DNA from: Deltaproteobacteria bacterium
GTDB lineage: Bacteria; Desulfobacterota; Syntrophia; Syntrophales; UBA2210
Direction: 5' to 3'
DNA length: 25,550 nt
Assembly: GCA_016935935.1 (NCBI GenBank)
Contig: JAFGPZ010000153.1
Coordinates: forward strand, 1 to 25,550
The notes under the pieces were generated by a model. The model worked only from the letters and a program-made list of their open reading frames with translations. It searched no databases and was not told the DNA's origin. The first letter of the stretch is position 1; each line of letters starts with the position of its first letter. Below, piece by piece: positions 6,451 to 14,425 of this stretch. The translations under genes were made by a program, and so were the position numbers.

Positions 6451-8157
6451 TTATAACATAACCTTTGACGCTGCCTCTTCAAATGTGGTTATGCCCTGTA
6501 AAATCTTACTCGCCGCATTCTCCTTGAGGGTGTGCAGTTTCCCGGCTTCCTTGGCAACTCGAGTTATCTCCTGGGCCGAACTCCCTCTCACGATCATCTC
6601 CTGAATTTCCCCGTCATTTACCAGAATTTCAAAAATACCGGTTCGCCCCCTGTAGCCTCTATGCAGGCAATAGGCACATCCCCTGCCCCGATAGAACCTG
6701 GCATCCTTGACATCTTCAATTCCCCACGCCGCAAGAGCTTGCTCAGGCGGCTCGTATTGCTCCCTGCAATAAGGGCATACGGTCCTTACCAGACGCTGGG
6801 CGAATGACACAAGTAAAACAGATGAAATAAGAAAGGGCTCCATACCCATATCCACGAGCCTTGTTATCGCGCCGGCAGCATCGTTCGTATGGACGGTGCT
6901 CAGCACCTTGTGCCCCGTCAGTGCCGCCTGCGTGGCGATACCGGCCGTTTCTCCGTCCCTGATTTCTCCAACCATGATGACGTCGGGATCCTGGCGAAGT
7001 ATGGACCGCAATCCGCTGGCGAATGTCATGCCCGCTTTGCGGTTAAGCTGAATCTGGCGTACTTTCGCCACACGATACTCAACGGGATCTTCGAGAGTCA
7101 TAATATTGACATCGGGCTGATTGATTTCCTGGATTATGGCGTAGAGACTGGTGCTTTTACCGCTTCCCGTGGGACCGGTGCTGAGAATCATTCCGTAAGG
7201 CCTTGTTATGGTTGACCTCAGTTTGTCACTATCAGAGGGACTCATGCCGAGACCGTCAAGGGAATAAACACCGGTACTCATGTCGAGAAGACGAAGTACG
7301 AGATTCTCCCCGTAAATAGTAGGGATGGAAGAAACCCTGATATTGATTTCCTTGCCCTCCATTTTTACCGTAAAACGTCCATCCTGAGGAATTCTCGATA
7401 CTGCTATATCCATGTTGGCAAGAATTTTTATCCTCGAAATAATGGGAAGCACCATGGCTTTCGGTGGTGACGGGACCTCGTTAAGTTTGCCATCTAAGCG
7501 GAAGCGGAGTTGAACGGTCTGAGATTCCGGACTGATGTGGACGTCGCTTGCCCCTTCACGAACGGCCTGCGAAATAATAGAATTGACAAGACGAATGATG
7601 GGCGGATCTTCGGCAAGATCCTGGAGCGAACTCACCTGGACATCTCCCATTGCCTTCTCATCATCATCCGACTCGACGTCGAACTGTATCTCCTCTATCT
7701 TCCCGATCTCTTTTATAAGGCCCGACTGCATTCCATAGGTTAAGTTGATAAGCTGGTTTATTTCCCGTTCGGAACAGACTACAGGCTCTACCTCCGTATT
7801 TGTGAGAAATTCGACCATATCAAGGACTTTGATATCCATGGGGTCAAACATTGCTACGGTAAGAAGGCCCGGTTTTTTCTTTAAAGGCACCACTTTATTT
7901 TTCTGGGCTACATCGAGGGGAATCAACCCGGCCAGCTCCGGATTGGAAGGATACCTTTCGGGGTCGTAATTGTTTATCTTCAACTGTTTACTGAGAAGAT
8001 CGATAAGCTGATCCTCACGAACCATGTTATTCTGAATCAAATACTGTCCAAGCCTGGCTCCGGTCACCTTTTGCTCTTTCAAAGCGCGGGCAAGCTGAAC
8101 CTCTGTCAGTAATTCAGCCTTTATGAGCATTTCTCCCAATTTTTTTCTAACTCTCAA
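6451..8157 (-). CDS. mshE: Type IV pilus assembly ATPase (MshE/PilB/GspE family)
   Basis: A 568-residue cytoplasmic hexameric ATPase that powers pilin addition. The N-terminal region (about 1-60) carries two MshEN-type repeats: LGEMLI..ELL....QLARAL.EQ and RLGQYLI..NMV....QLIDLLSKQ. In MshE of Vibrio this domain binds c-di-GMP; here the consensus Gly of each repeat is replaced (Glu15, Asn44), so binding is uncertain. The catalytic part has Walker A GPTGSGKST (328-336), the Asp box LEDPVEY (355-361), Walker B VIMVGEIRD (393-401), the His box TGHKVLSTVHTND (414-426) and a four-cysteine zinc site (CPYC 461-464, CAYC 494-497), marking an assembly rather than a retraction ATPase. The start is a TTG 3 bp after the upstream stop; it is preferred because it includes the first MshEN repeat. 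Confidence 0.93.
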   Translation of the reverse strand: MRVRKKLGEMLIKAELLTEVQLARALKEQKVTGARLGQYLIQNNMVREDQLIDLLSKQLKINNYDPERYPSNPELAGLIPLDVAQKNKVVPLKKKPGLLTVAMFDPMDIKVLDMVEFLTNTEVEPVVCSEREINQLINLTYGMQSGLIKEIGKIEEIQFDVESDDDEKAMGDVQVSSLQDLAEDPPIIRLVNSIISQAVREGASDVHISPESQTVQLRFRLDGKLNEVPSPPKAMVLPIISRIKILANMDIAVSRIPQDGRFTVKMEGKEINIRVSSIPTIYGENLVLRLLDMSTGVYSLDGLGMSPSDSDKLRSTITRPYGMILSTGPTGSGKSTSLYAIIQEINQPDVNIMTLEDPVEYRVAKVRQIQLNRKAGMTFASGLRSILRQDPDVIMVGEIRDGETAGIATQAALTGHKVLSTVHTNDAAGAITRLVDMGMEPFLISSVLLVSFAQRLVRTVCPYCREQYEPPEQALAAWGIEDVKDARFYRGRGCAYCLHRGYRGRTGIFEILVNDGEIQEMIVRGSSAQEITRVAKEAGKLHTLKENAASKILQGITTFEEAASKVML

Positions 8158-8160
8158 GGT

Positions 8161-9720
8161 TCAATCCTTTTTGTTTTCTCTTGCGACCCTGAAAAAAACT
8201 GTGTTTTCTCCCCAGTCAGATATAATTTCAGCGTCAGGGGAAAGATGGGGCGGCAGTCTATCAATGGCCTTCAGGGCCGGTTCCTGATCCGTAAAATCCT
8301 CTTCAAGGAGTATGGAAAATTTCAGACCTCCCCGATCATTCCAGAAGGAAAGCATCCGCAATGGAAGCGTCTCGCTGGAGTTTTCATTGAAGAATCTACG
8401 CGCCACATCAAGATCATCCATCTCGGCTATCCGCACGAAAACCCCTGTTATCGGGGGGTTCCATTTGCCTGGAGTGGCTGGAAAAATAATTTCATCACCG
8501 ACTGAGATACGATTCATATTCCTTATGTGAGGGTTGGCCTCCCTGACAAGGCGGAGATTTTCAGGATTGTAAAAACCATAAACAGCGGCAATCATCTTGG
8601 ATAGTATATCCCCTTTTCGTACTGCCGATTTACCCAATATGGAAGGATACCGCACCGAAGCGGGAGCAGAAACAACCGCCGGCTTAATTTCTTCCTTCAC
8701 ATACATCTTAACGTCCTGCTTCACAGGGGGCACGGGTATTTCCTCCCCTTTCAACTGCGACTCCTTCAATAAAGGAACACTTTCCCGGTTAAATAATTTC
8801 CCGAACTGACCGGTCTCTAATGCGAAAACAAACAAAACGACAAGTACGCCGGAAAGGACCGTTAATCTTGTCCACTTTGCAACCCTTGATTTATAAACAG
8901 CTTCCCTATGAACACAGGAACGAACCAAAGACCACCCCACTTTTGTCTTATTCTGAACAATGACGGCCATGACGATCTGGTGGCAGAGTGTTACTATCTT
9001 TCGCGGATATCCACCAGTTGCCCGGTATATCGCCAGCATGGCCGCATATGTAAAACGCAGCGGGTTCTTGCCAGTTTTGCTTGCCTTCTTCATACGGTAC
9101 CGGATCATCAACCGTGTATCTTTAAAATTCAAAGGTCCCAAGTCGTAAAGGAAGTTTATCCGGTCCGTAAAGTTGCCGTGCGTTTCTAATGTTTTTCGAA
9201 TTTCGCTTTGAGCAAAAATAACTATCTGCAGTAATTTGTGCTCATTCGTCTCGTAATTGAGAAATTCCCTTAATATCTCGAGGCAGAAATCAGGAATTTT
9301 CTGACCTTCATCTATGATTAAAACTACTATATGCTGAGCATCAACACCCTGCTCAAAGAGATAGTTTTTTATATCCTCTTTTAACTGCCATTCCCTGGCA
9401 GAATTTCTCTCCTTCTCTTCCAGACCGAATATTCGACCAACAGTGGATAGAAATTCTACGGCATCACCGAAATAAGAATCAAGAAGGAGATGATATTTTA
9501 CGTTTTCATCCCCTTCCAGTTTACCGATAAGCCGGCGGCAGAGAGTTGTTTTGCCCGTCCCTACATCGCCAATGACTACATTTAACCCTCGTCGTAGACG
9601 AATGGCAATTTCCAGGTTTTGGAGACACTCCACATGCTGAGGGGACTGATAAAAAAACTCCGGTTCAGGAGAGTTGGAAAAGGGCTCCCTGATTAAATTT
9701 AATATCTGATAATACTCCAT
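8161..9720 (-). CDS. mshM: MshM/ExeA-type AAA ATPase with C-terminal periplasmic LysM-like region
   Basis: A 519-residue protein in three parts. The cytoplasmic N-terminal ExeA/MshM AAA domain has the family start ('YYQILNL..EPF..SP.PEFFY'), Walker A GDVGTGKTT (51-59) and Walker B VVLIIDEGQ (132-140). A single membrane helix follows at about 283-301. The periplasmic part has a proline/lysine-rich linker and then a LysM-like segment (about 366-414: VRKGDILSKM, then N..L.L..ANP, then I.VGDEIIFP). The last 100 residues are unassigned, possibly SPOR-like. ExeA-type proteins bind peptidoglycan and help insert secretins, which fits its place directly after the secretin gene. In MSHA loci mshM is followed by mshN (a TPR protein); mshN is absent here. 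Confidence 0.88.
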   Translation of the reverse strand: MEYYQILNLIREPFSNSPEPEFFYQSPQHVECLQNLEIAIRLRRGLNVVIGDVGTGKTTLCRRLIGKLEGDENVKYHLLLDSYFGDAVEFLSTVGRIFGLEEKERNSAREWQLKEDIKNYLFEQGVDAQHIVVLIIDEGQKIPDFCLEILREFLNYETNEHKLLQIVIFAQSEIRKTLETHGNFTDRINFLYDLGPLNFKDTRLMIRYRMKKASKTGKNPLRFTYAAMLAIYRATGGYPRKIVTLCHQIVMAVIVQNKTKVGWSLVRSCVHREAVYKSRVAKWTRLTVLSGVLVVLFVFALETGQFGKLFNRESVPLLKESQLKGEEIPVPPVKQDVKMYVKEEIKPAVVSAPASVRYPSILGKSAVRKGDILSKMIAAVYGFYNPENLRLVREANPHIRNMNRISVGDEIIFPATPGKWNPPITGVFVRIAEMDDLDVARRFFNENSSETLPLRMLSFWNDRGGLKFSILLEEDFTDQEPALKAIDRLPPHLSPDAEIISDWGENTVFFRVARENKKD

Positions 9721-9738
9721 TACTCTCTATATCGCCGG

Positions 9739-11328
9739 TTACTGAGCGACCTTTTCCGTCTCTTGCTCCTGTTCCTTCGCATCGTCTCCGCTTTCGGTTT
9801 TTAAAACGTGCGGAGTAATGAATATGAGCACCTCTTCCATCGCGTCCGATTTATAATCACCCTTGAAGAGCCATCCCAGCACGGGGATATTTTTCAATCC
9901 GGGAATCCCGCTGTTAGTATTCTGCTTTTTCTGCTTTGTCAGCCCTGAAATGACAACGGTTTCACCGTCCTTGACTATCAGCGTAGTGTCCGTCTCTTTT
10001 TTAAATATACCGGGATTCCCCTGAACTGAACGCGCTTCGTTGACTTCATCCTTTTTCACATTGATCTTCATCTTCAGGTTTTCGCCGTCTATAACATGGG
10101 GTGTAATCTCGAGTCTCAGGACCACGTCCTCGAACTTGACTTCCTGGTTGCCTTCGTTATCGGTGCTGACGTAAGGCACCTTTTCACCATTTTCTGTATA
10201 GGCGGTCTGGTTGTCCAGCGTCGTAATTGAGGGGCTGGACAGTATGTTCAGTTTCCCGTCATTCTGCAGGGCATTCAACTGCAGGTCGAGCATACTGCCG
10301 CCTATTGTCCCGAAGAGTAGCCCGAGAGACCCAGAAGCGGCGCCTCCCATGGCGGCGGGGAAATTAACACCGTACCCCTGCCCGCTGATGCCCGTTCCTC
10401 CCGTGGCCGTGTAGCCTCCCGATGTTACCGGGTTTGTGCCTATCGTTCCGCCGCTCCCGCCGGGGGTGATGAAATAGGAGTTGTTGTTCACCGTGTTGGC
10501 ATACATGCCGCCCCATTGAACTCCCAGACTTCTTGCCGTGTCCTTTGTGGTTTCCACAATGTCCGCTTTTATTAGGATCTGATGAGTCGGCTTGTCGATC
10601 TCTACAATCATATCAACGATTTTCTTCAGATCTTCCCGCGTAGCCTCTATAAGCAATGAGTTGGTGTGTTCGCTCACCTTGACCGAGCCATAGACCTGCC
10701 CCTTCTCATCTTTCTTCAGGAATCCCGCCACATTTTCCGCCAGCGCCTTCGCTTCGGCGAAATTAATGGGAACAACCATGGACATGAGGGGAGCCTTATC
10801 CCTTTTCTGCGCCTCAACAAGTTTCATTTCCAGATCGTTCTTTATGTCGGTCATATCGGCAACCCGTATGATAGTGCCGTCCCATACGTAGGTCAGGGCC
10901 TGGGAGCGAAGAATGCTCTGGAATGCCTGATCCCAGGGAACCTGGTCAAAATCAACGCTCACCCGCCCCTTAATATCTTCCTTTATGAGGATGTTCTGAT
11001 TCGCCGCCCGGGCGAGCAGACGTATAACGGTCCTCACGTCGACATCCCGTAATTTCAAAGATACTCTCGTCTGTGGAAGCGCCTTTTCCTTCTGCCCCTC
11101 TCCGCCGGACATCCCTTCCGGTTCAGGCGGCAGTTCTATTTTTCTAACCGGGGCCATGGGAGACTTACCCTGTTTTTCCTTGGCCATGACCTTCCACTTT
11201 TCCAGAAACGGATCTGTCTTCTCCTGACTGCCGGCACAGCCGAAAAGCAGAAGGCACACCGCCAGGGCAATGGCAAAAACAACTCCTTTTTTTATTGCAT
11301 AATTCACTGTCACGATAATCCCCCGCAT
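9739..11328 (-). CDS. mshL: Outer-membrane secretin of the pilus (MshL/PilQ family), lipoprotein
   Basis: A 529-residue secretin, the outer-membrane pore through which the pilus leaves the cell. The signal peptide ends in a lipobox LLFGC with Cys31, suggesting a self-targeting lipoprotein. A periplasmic STN/N0 domain lies at about 86-160 (VDFDQVPWDQAFQSIL) and a secretin N1-type domain at about 180-245. A Gly/Ser/Thr-rich insertion is at about 288-345. The secretin core runs from about 346 to 510 with SSPSITTLDN and the C-terminal signature IPGLKNIPVLGWLFKG. A charged tail follows. The ATG at 11328 is supported by position, but GTG codons at residues 6 and 8, just after GGGGG, would give a more usual signal peptide length. 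There is only 7 bp to the upstream gene. Confidence 0.93.
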   Translation of the reverse strand: MRGIIVTVNYAIKKGVVFAIALAVCLLLFGCAGSQEKTDPFLEKWKVMAKEKQGKSPMAPVRKIELPPEPEGMSGGEGQKEKALPQTRVSLKLRDVDVRTVIRLLARAANQNILIKEDIKGRVSVDFDQVPWDQAFQSILRSQALTYVWDGTIIRVADMTDIKNDLEMKLVEAQKRDKAPLMSMVVPINFAEAKALAENVAGFLKKDEKGQVYGSVKVSEHTNSLLIEATREDLKKIVDMIVEIDKPTHQILIKADIVETTKDTARSLGVQWGGMYANTVNNNSYFITPGGSGGTIGTNPVTSGGYTATGGTGISGQGYGVNFPAAMGGAASGSLGLLFGTIGGSMLDLQLNALQNDGKLNILSSPSITTLDNQTAYTENGEKVPYVSTDNEGNQEVKFEDVVLRLEITPHVIDGENLKMKINVKKDEVNEARSVQGNPGIFKKETDTTLIVKDGETVVISGLTKQKKQNTNSGIPGLKNIPVLGWLFKGDYKSDAMEEVLIFITPHVLKTESGDDAKEQEQETEKVAQ

Positions 11329-11335
11329 AAAAAAG

Positions 11336-11836
11336 TTACTCTTCCGACAAAGGAACAGTCAGCTTCTCTTCTCCCTCTTCATAAGCAACGATTACCATAG
11401 ATGGACTTATGCTCTCAACTCTGTATTCACTCATCTCAAGTTTATCACCGATTTGATAATCCGCACCGTTTATTATGGCAATCTTATTCCCTCCGACCTC
11501 CAGATAGCCCGTATAGACCAGCTCAATTTTTCTTATGATTTCCGCCGGTATCTCGGAATCTTTCGAAGGTGTAATTTCCTTTTCGATATAAAAAGGATCC
11601 TTCGTCCACTCCTCTTCAGCGCGGGCTAATATGTAAGCATCAACGGAAGCTGACTCGTCATCTTTTAAAACACTTGCAAGGTTTACCATCATCTTGTCCG
11701 CACCGACCTTTTCGGCAGCCTTGCCTGCGCTTATCGATTTCGGGTTTTTAGATGAAGGAGCTATGAAAAATGTATACGCGCCATAGAGAAGCGCCAGTAT
11801 CATTAAGGAAACTATTATTTTCTCTCTTTTTGCCAT
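11336..11836 (-). CDS. MshK/PilP-like pilus biogenesis protein
   Basis: A 166-residue protein with one N-terminal membrane helix (about 7-26: IIVSLMILALLYGAYTFF) and a periplasmic part. The last 70 residues (YTGYLEVGGNKIAIINGADYQIGDKL...) have the beta-rich pattern of the PilP/GspC/T2SSB-type HR domain, with 'G....G...AIING..Y..G' as its core. Such proteins link the inner-membrane PilN/PilO complex to the secretin. It lies between the PilO-like gene (8 bp gap) and the secretin gene (7 bp gap), exactly where mshK or pilP is found. Sequence similarity is weak by eye; the call rests on topology, the C-terminal pattern and position. Confidence 0.72.
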   Translation of the reverse strand: MAKREKIIVSLMILALLYGAYTFFIAPSSKNPKSISAGKAAEKVGADKMMVNLASVLKDDESASVDAYILARAEEEWTKDPFYIEKEITPSKDSEIPAEIIRKIELVYTGYLEVGGNKIAIINGADYQIGDKLEMSEYRVESISPSMVIVAYEEGEEKLTVPLSEE

Positions 11837-11844
11837 ATCGCTCT

Positions 11845-12381
11845 CTAACTCATATCCAGAAGCATTTTTATATCGAGTTGTTTATCCGCTCCTTCCTGGC
11901 GGATTTCTATTCTTTCTATACTTCTCAGATAAGGGAGCTTCCCTGTACCAACCAAAAAATCGCGAAGTCTGGAAAAATCTCCCCTTGCTGATGCGCTGAC
12001 GGATATAACCTCGGATTTATCAGTCAGGGTTGTAACATCCGGATTTACAGATATTATCTCTGTGCCGGAATCAGCCGCTATATCACTGAATATCGACGGT
12101 ATCAATCTTATATCGCTCTGTGCAATTTTGTCCTTTGCAGGAAGGGGCAGTTTGCCCTGAACTGCTGCCTTGCTCCTTTTATCCAGCTCATAGTAGAGCG
12201 GTAAAATTACCTTTTGCTGCTCTATGCGGTTTTTGATCTCCCGAATTTCCATATCAAGCCTGCCAAGTGACCTGTATGTGGGATAAAGAATCAAAAGTAT
12301 AAAGGCCGCTATGATTCCTGTGGCAATAACGAGGTAAAGAGAATCATGGCCATAAAATCTTTTAAGTAAAATACCTTTCAT
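11845..12381 (-). CDS. mshJ: PilO-like protein (MshJ)
   Basis: A 178-residue bitopic protein. It has a short cytoplasmic N-terminus, one membrane helix (about 15-34: LYLVIATGIIAAFILLILYP) and a periplasmic coiled-coil segment (LDMEIREIKNRIEQQKVILPLYYEL). A ferredoxin-like PilO/GspM fold follows, with the typical 'LP....I..SDI' start and 'S..L..FL....LPYLRSIE.IEI' near the C-terminus. PilO pairs with PilN in the inner membrane and aligns the secretin with the ATPase/platform. The gene is 8 bp from both neighbours, the PilM-PilN fusion and the PilP-like gene, in the usual order. Confidence 0.85.
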   Translation of the reverse strand: MKGILLKRFYGHDSLYLVIATGIIAAFILLILYPTYRSLGRLDMEIREIKNRIEQQKVILPLYYELDKRSKAAVQGKLPLPAKDKIAQSDIRLIPSIFSDIAADSGTEIISVNPDVTTLTDKSEVISVSASARGDFSRLRDFLVGTGKLPYLRSIERIEIRQEGADKQLDIKMLLDMS

Positions 12382-12389
12382 GTCATATC

Positions 12390-14315
12390 TCAGATCAACT
12401 TAACGTTTAAAGTAAATCGAAGCATTTCTCCATCTTCGGAGGTTTCCATTTTGCTGTTATTAACTTTTGCCTGATTGAACATTGGAGAACTCTGCAATTT
12501 GAGCATATACTCTACCAGAGATGCTTCAAGGGTCTTAATGTCTCCGGAAACAATACCTTCTACAGTCAGGCCACCTGAGGTATTTTTATCCTTCTCCGTG
12601 GAAGATAATCCCATATCGGCGCTTATGCGGAGAAGGTGAATATTTGAGGGTGTAAGAGCCGTTAATTCGCTGATAGCGGCCATCCCCAGATATCGATGAC
12701 TGTAACTTTTCAAGCGACTCTGGTTTTCTTTGACTGTGGAAGTTACATAGGAAAGAACCTCATCACTGAGCGGAGCACTCTTATTCAATTGTTGTTGCAA
12801 CTGCGCTATGACGGCCCTCTTCTGGTCTGCCGCATGCCCCATCAGTAGCAGAACTCCAATACAACAAGCCACAACAACAGCCAGCGCTGCGAATATTCCA
12901 CGGCTAACCATGGAGACGCTCGACTGCTTTCTCTTTTCTTGATAGGTAAAAAGGAGGTTGGGGGTGTGGGATAAATCCGAAAGAGCAACACCTAACACCG
13001 GCCCGAGAGAAACCCTGTCGGAAACGGGAATTTGAGACATTCTCTCGCCGGACGCCGGATTTTCAGGTCCAAGAGGATCCAAAATATCGCTCTCAATCCC
13101 CAGTTCATTGCCGATGTAGTTAACGATGGGCATGTAAACATTTTGAGCGGTGGAAACATATATAGTGTTTACGTTTTCATTGCCCAGTGTCACGGTATAA
13201 TGTTGAAATGTCCTGTCTACCTGTCGCACCAGCCTTTCTAAAGCGGGATTAATCCTCGTAAATATGGCATTTTCATCAAGGCCGAAACGTTCCCTGATTT
13301 CAGTTGACGGCGGGGAGTCCGGACTCAGACTGAACAGCAATTCTCTTGCATCCTCCGTCTCCATGACAAATTTTTTATCAGCATCGGCAGATTCCTGGGT
13401 TTCATAAACCGGCGGCTCTTCGGGTGATAAACTTTCTGCCCTTTCATTATACCATTCCGTGAGTTCCTTAATCATGCTGTTTATCCCGGCCTTGATGCCC
13501 CGGGTCATCACTAAAACGCCTTTGGAAAAGACATCAATACGCGACCAGTCCCTGCCTATGTAGAGGGTCGCCACTGTTTGCTCCAATGACGGAATCCAGT
13601 CAGTTCTGAAGAGGTTTTGAATCGCGAAAGGGGCTATCGTCAAACCATTAAGGGGATAGCCAGCGCTTTCAAAAAGATTCCGCGTCTCCTGCACTTCCTG
13701 TTTTGGCGCAGCATAGGCCATTGCCGCAAGTTTTGTAATTCCGCTCTCAACTACCTCATTCTGAATCTCAAAATCAAAGATGGTGTCACTGTCATCCAGG
13801 GATACATTTTTTTTAAAAGTCCAGTAAACAGCATTTTCAATCTGCTTCCTGGCAACTTTCGGTACTCGAACAGCAGAGACTTCAACACGCGCGGAGGACA
13901 TGTTGGCCCAAAGGTTAAGTCCACTTCTGGAAACGCAAAATTTATCGAGCTCTTCTCTCAAAAAGTGTGCAAATCCCGGGGTACCTTTTACAACGTCAGG
14001 TTTAAACGGCACAGTACTGTAATCAAGCAGTTTCCAGTCATTTTCGTCATAGCGAACCACCTTGATAAACCGAAGCTGGTGATAACCAATATCTACGCCT
14101 ACTGAAATCGTTTCACCTTTATGGGGAAGTTTCAAAAAGGATGTTTTTTTGCTTTGCGGGGATGGAGCGGAAAGTGGTGATTCCGACAAATCTTCAAGAT
14201 TTTTCTTGTTGCGAATAATATCAAGCAACTTTTCAGTTGAAGAATTGTTATTCTTTTGCCTAAAAGCCAAAGGTCTCTCCCCTTGTTTTATAGAATTAGC
14301 AAAATCTCCGGCCAA
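12390..14315 (-). CDS. mshI: PilM-PilN fusion protein (MshI-like)
   Basis: A 641-residue fusion. A polar N-terminal extension (1-66) precedes an actin-like PilM domain (about 68-450) with phosphate motif VGVDIGYHQLRFIKV (72-86) and LYIGRDWSRIDVF. A PilN part follows. At the junction lies PNLL (452-455), like the PilN N-terminal motif (INLLP) that docks onto PilM; then a membrane helix (472-494), a coiled coil and the PilN periplasmic fold (about 540-641). PilM and PilN are normally separate proteins held together by that motif, so the fusion fixes a 1:1 pair. The start is a TTG with AGGA about 12 nt upstream; no ATG exists in frame before the PilM domain is well under way. It is separated by 110 bp from the SPOR gene and by 8 bp from mshJ. 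Confidence 0.87.
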   Translation of the reverse strand: MAGDFANSIKQGERPLAFRQKNNNSSTEKLLDIIRNKKNLEDLSESPLSAPSPQSKKTSFLKLPHKGETISVGVDIGYHQLRFIKVVRYDENDWKLLDYSTVPFKPDVVKGTPGFAHFLREELDKFCVSRSGLNLWANMSSARVEVSAVRVPKVARKQIENAVYWTFKKNVSLDDSDTIFDFEIQNEVVESGITKLAAMAYAAPKQEVQETRNLFESAGYPLNGLTIAPFAIQNLFRTDWIPSLEQTVATLYIGRDWSRIDVFSKGVLVMTRGIKAGINSMIKELTEWYNERAESLSPEEPPVYETQESADADKKFVMETEDARELLFSLSPDSPPSTEIRERFGLDENAIFTRINPALERLVRQVDRTFQHYTVTLGNENVNTIYVSTAQNVYMPIVNYIGNELGIESDILDPLGPENPASGERMSQIPVSDRVSLGPVLGVALSDLSHTPNLLFTYQEKRKQSSVSMVSRGIFAALAVVVACCIGVLLLMGHAADQKRAVIAQLQQQLNKSAPLSDEVLSYVTSTVKENQSRLKSYSHRYLGMAAISELTALTPSNIHLLRISADMGLSSTEKDKNTSGGLTVEGIVSGDIKTLEASLVEYMLKLQSSPMFNQAKVNNSKMETSEDGEMLRFTLNVKLI

Positions 14316-14425
14316 TACCGGCGGAATCCTAACCGATAATCAACGCTTCTTCAAGTTGTTTTTTAGCTGTTTTTTTAGCATGTTTTGTTAAAAGGAAATC
14401 CTTCATTCTGCCAGGCACTTCGGCC

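Noticed and set aside
14340..14381. 13-codon Lys-rich frame (MLKKQLKNNLKKR) between the SPOR and PilM-PilN genes
   Set aside because: Very short, in an A-rich stretch with internal near-repeats; likely chance, no sign of an attenuator hairpin.
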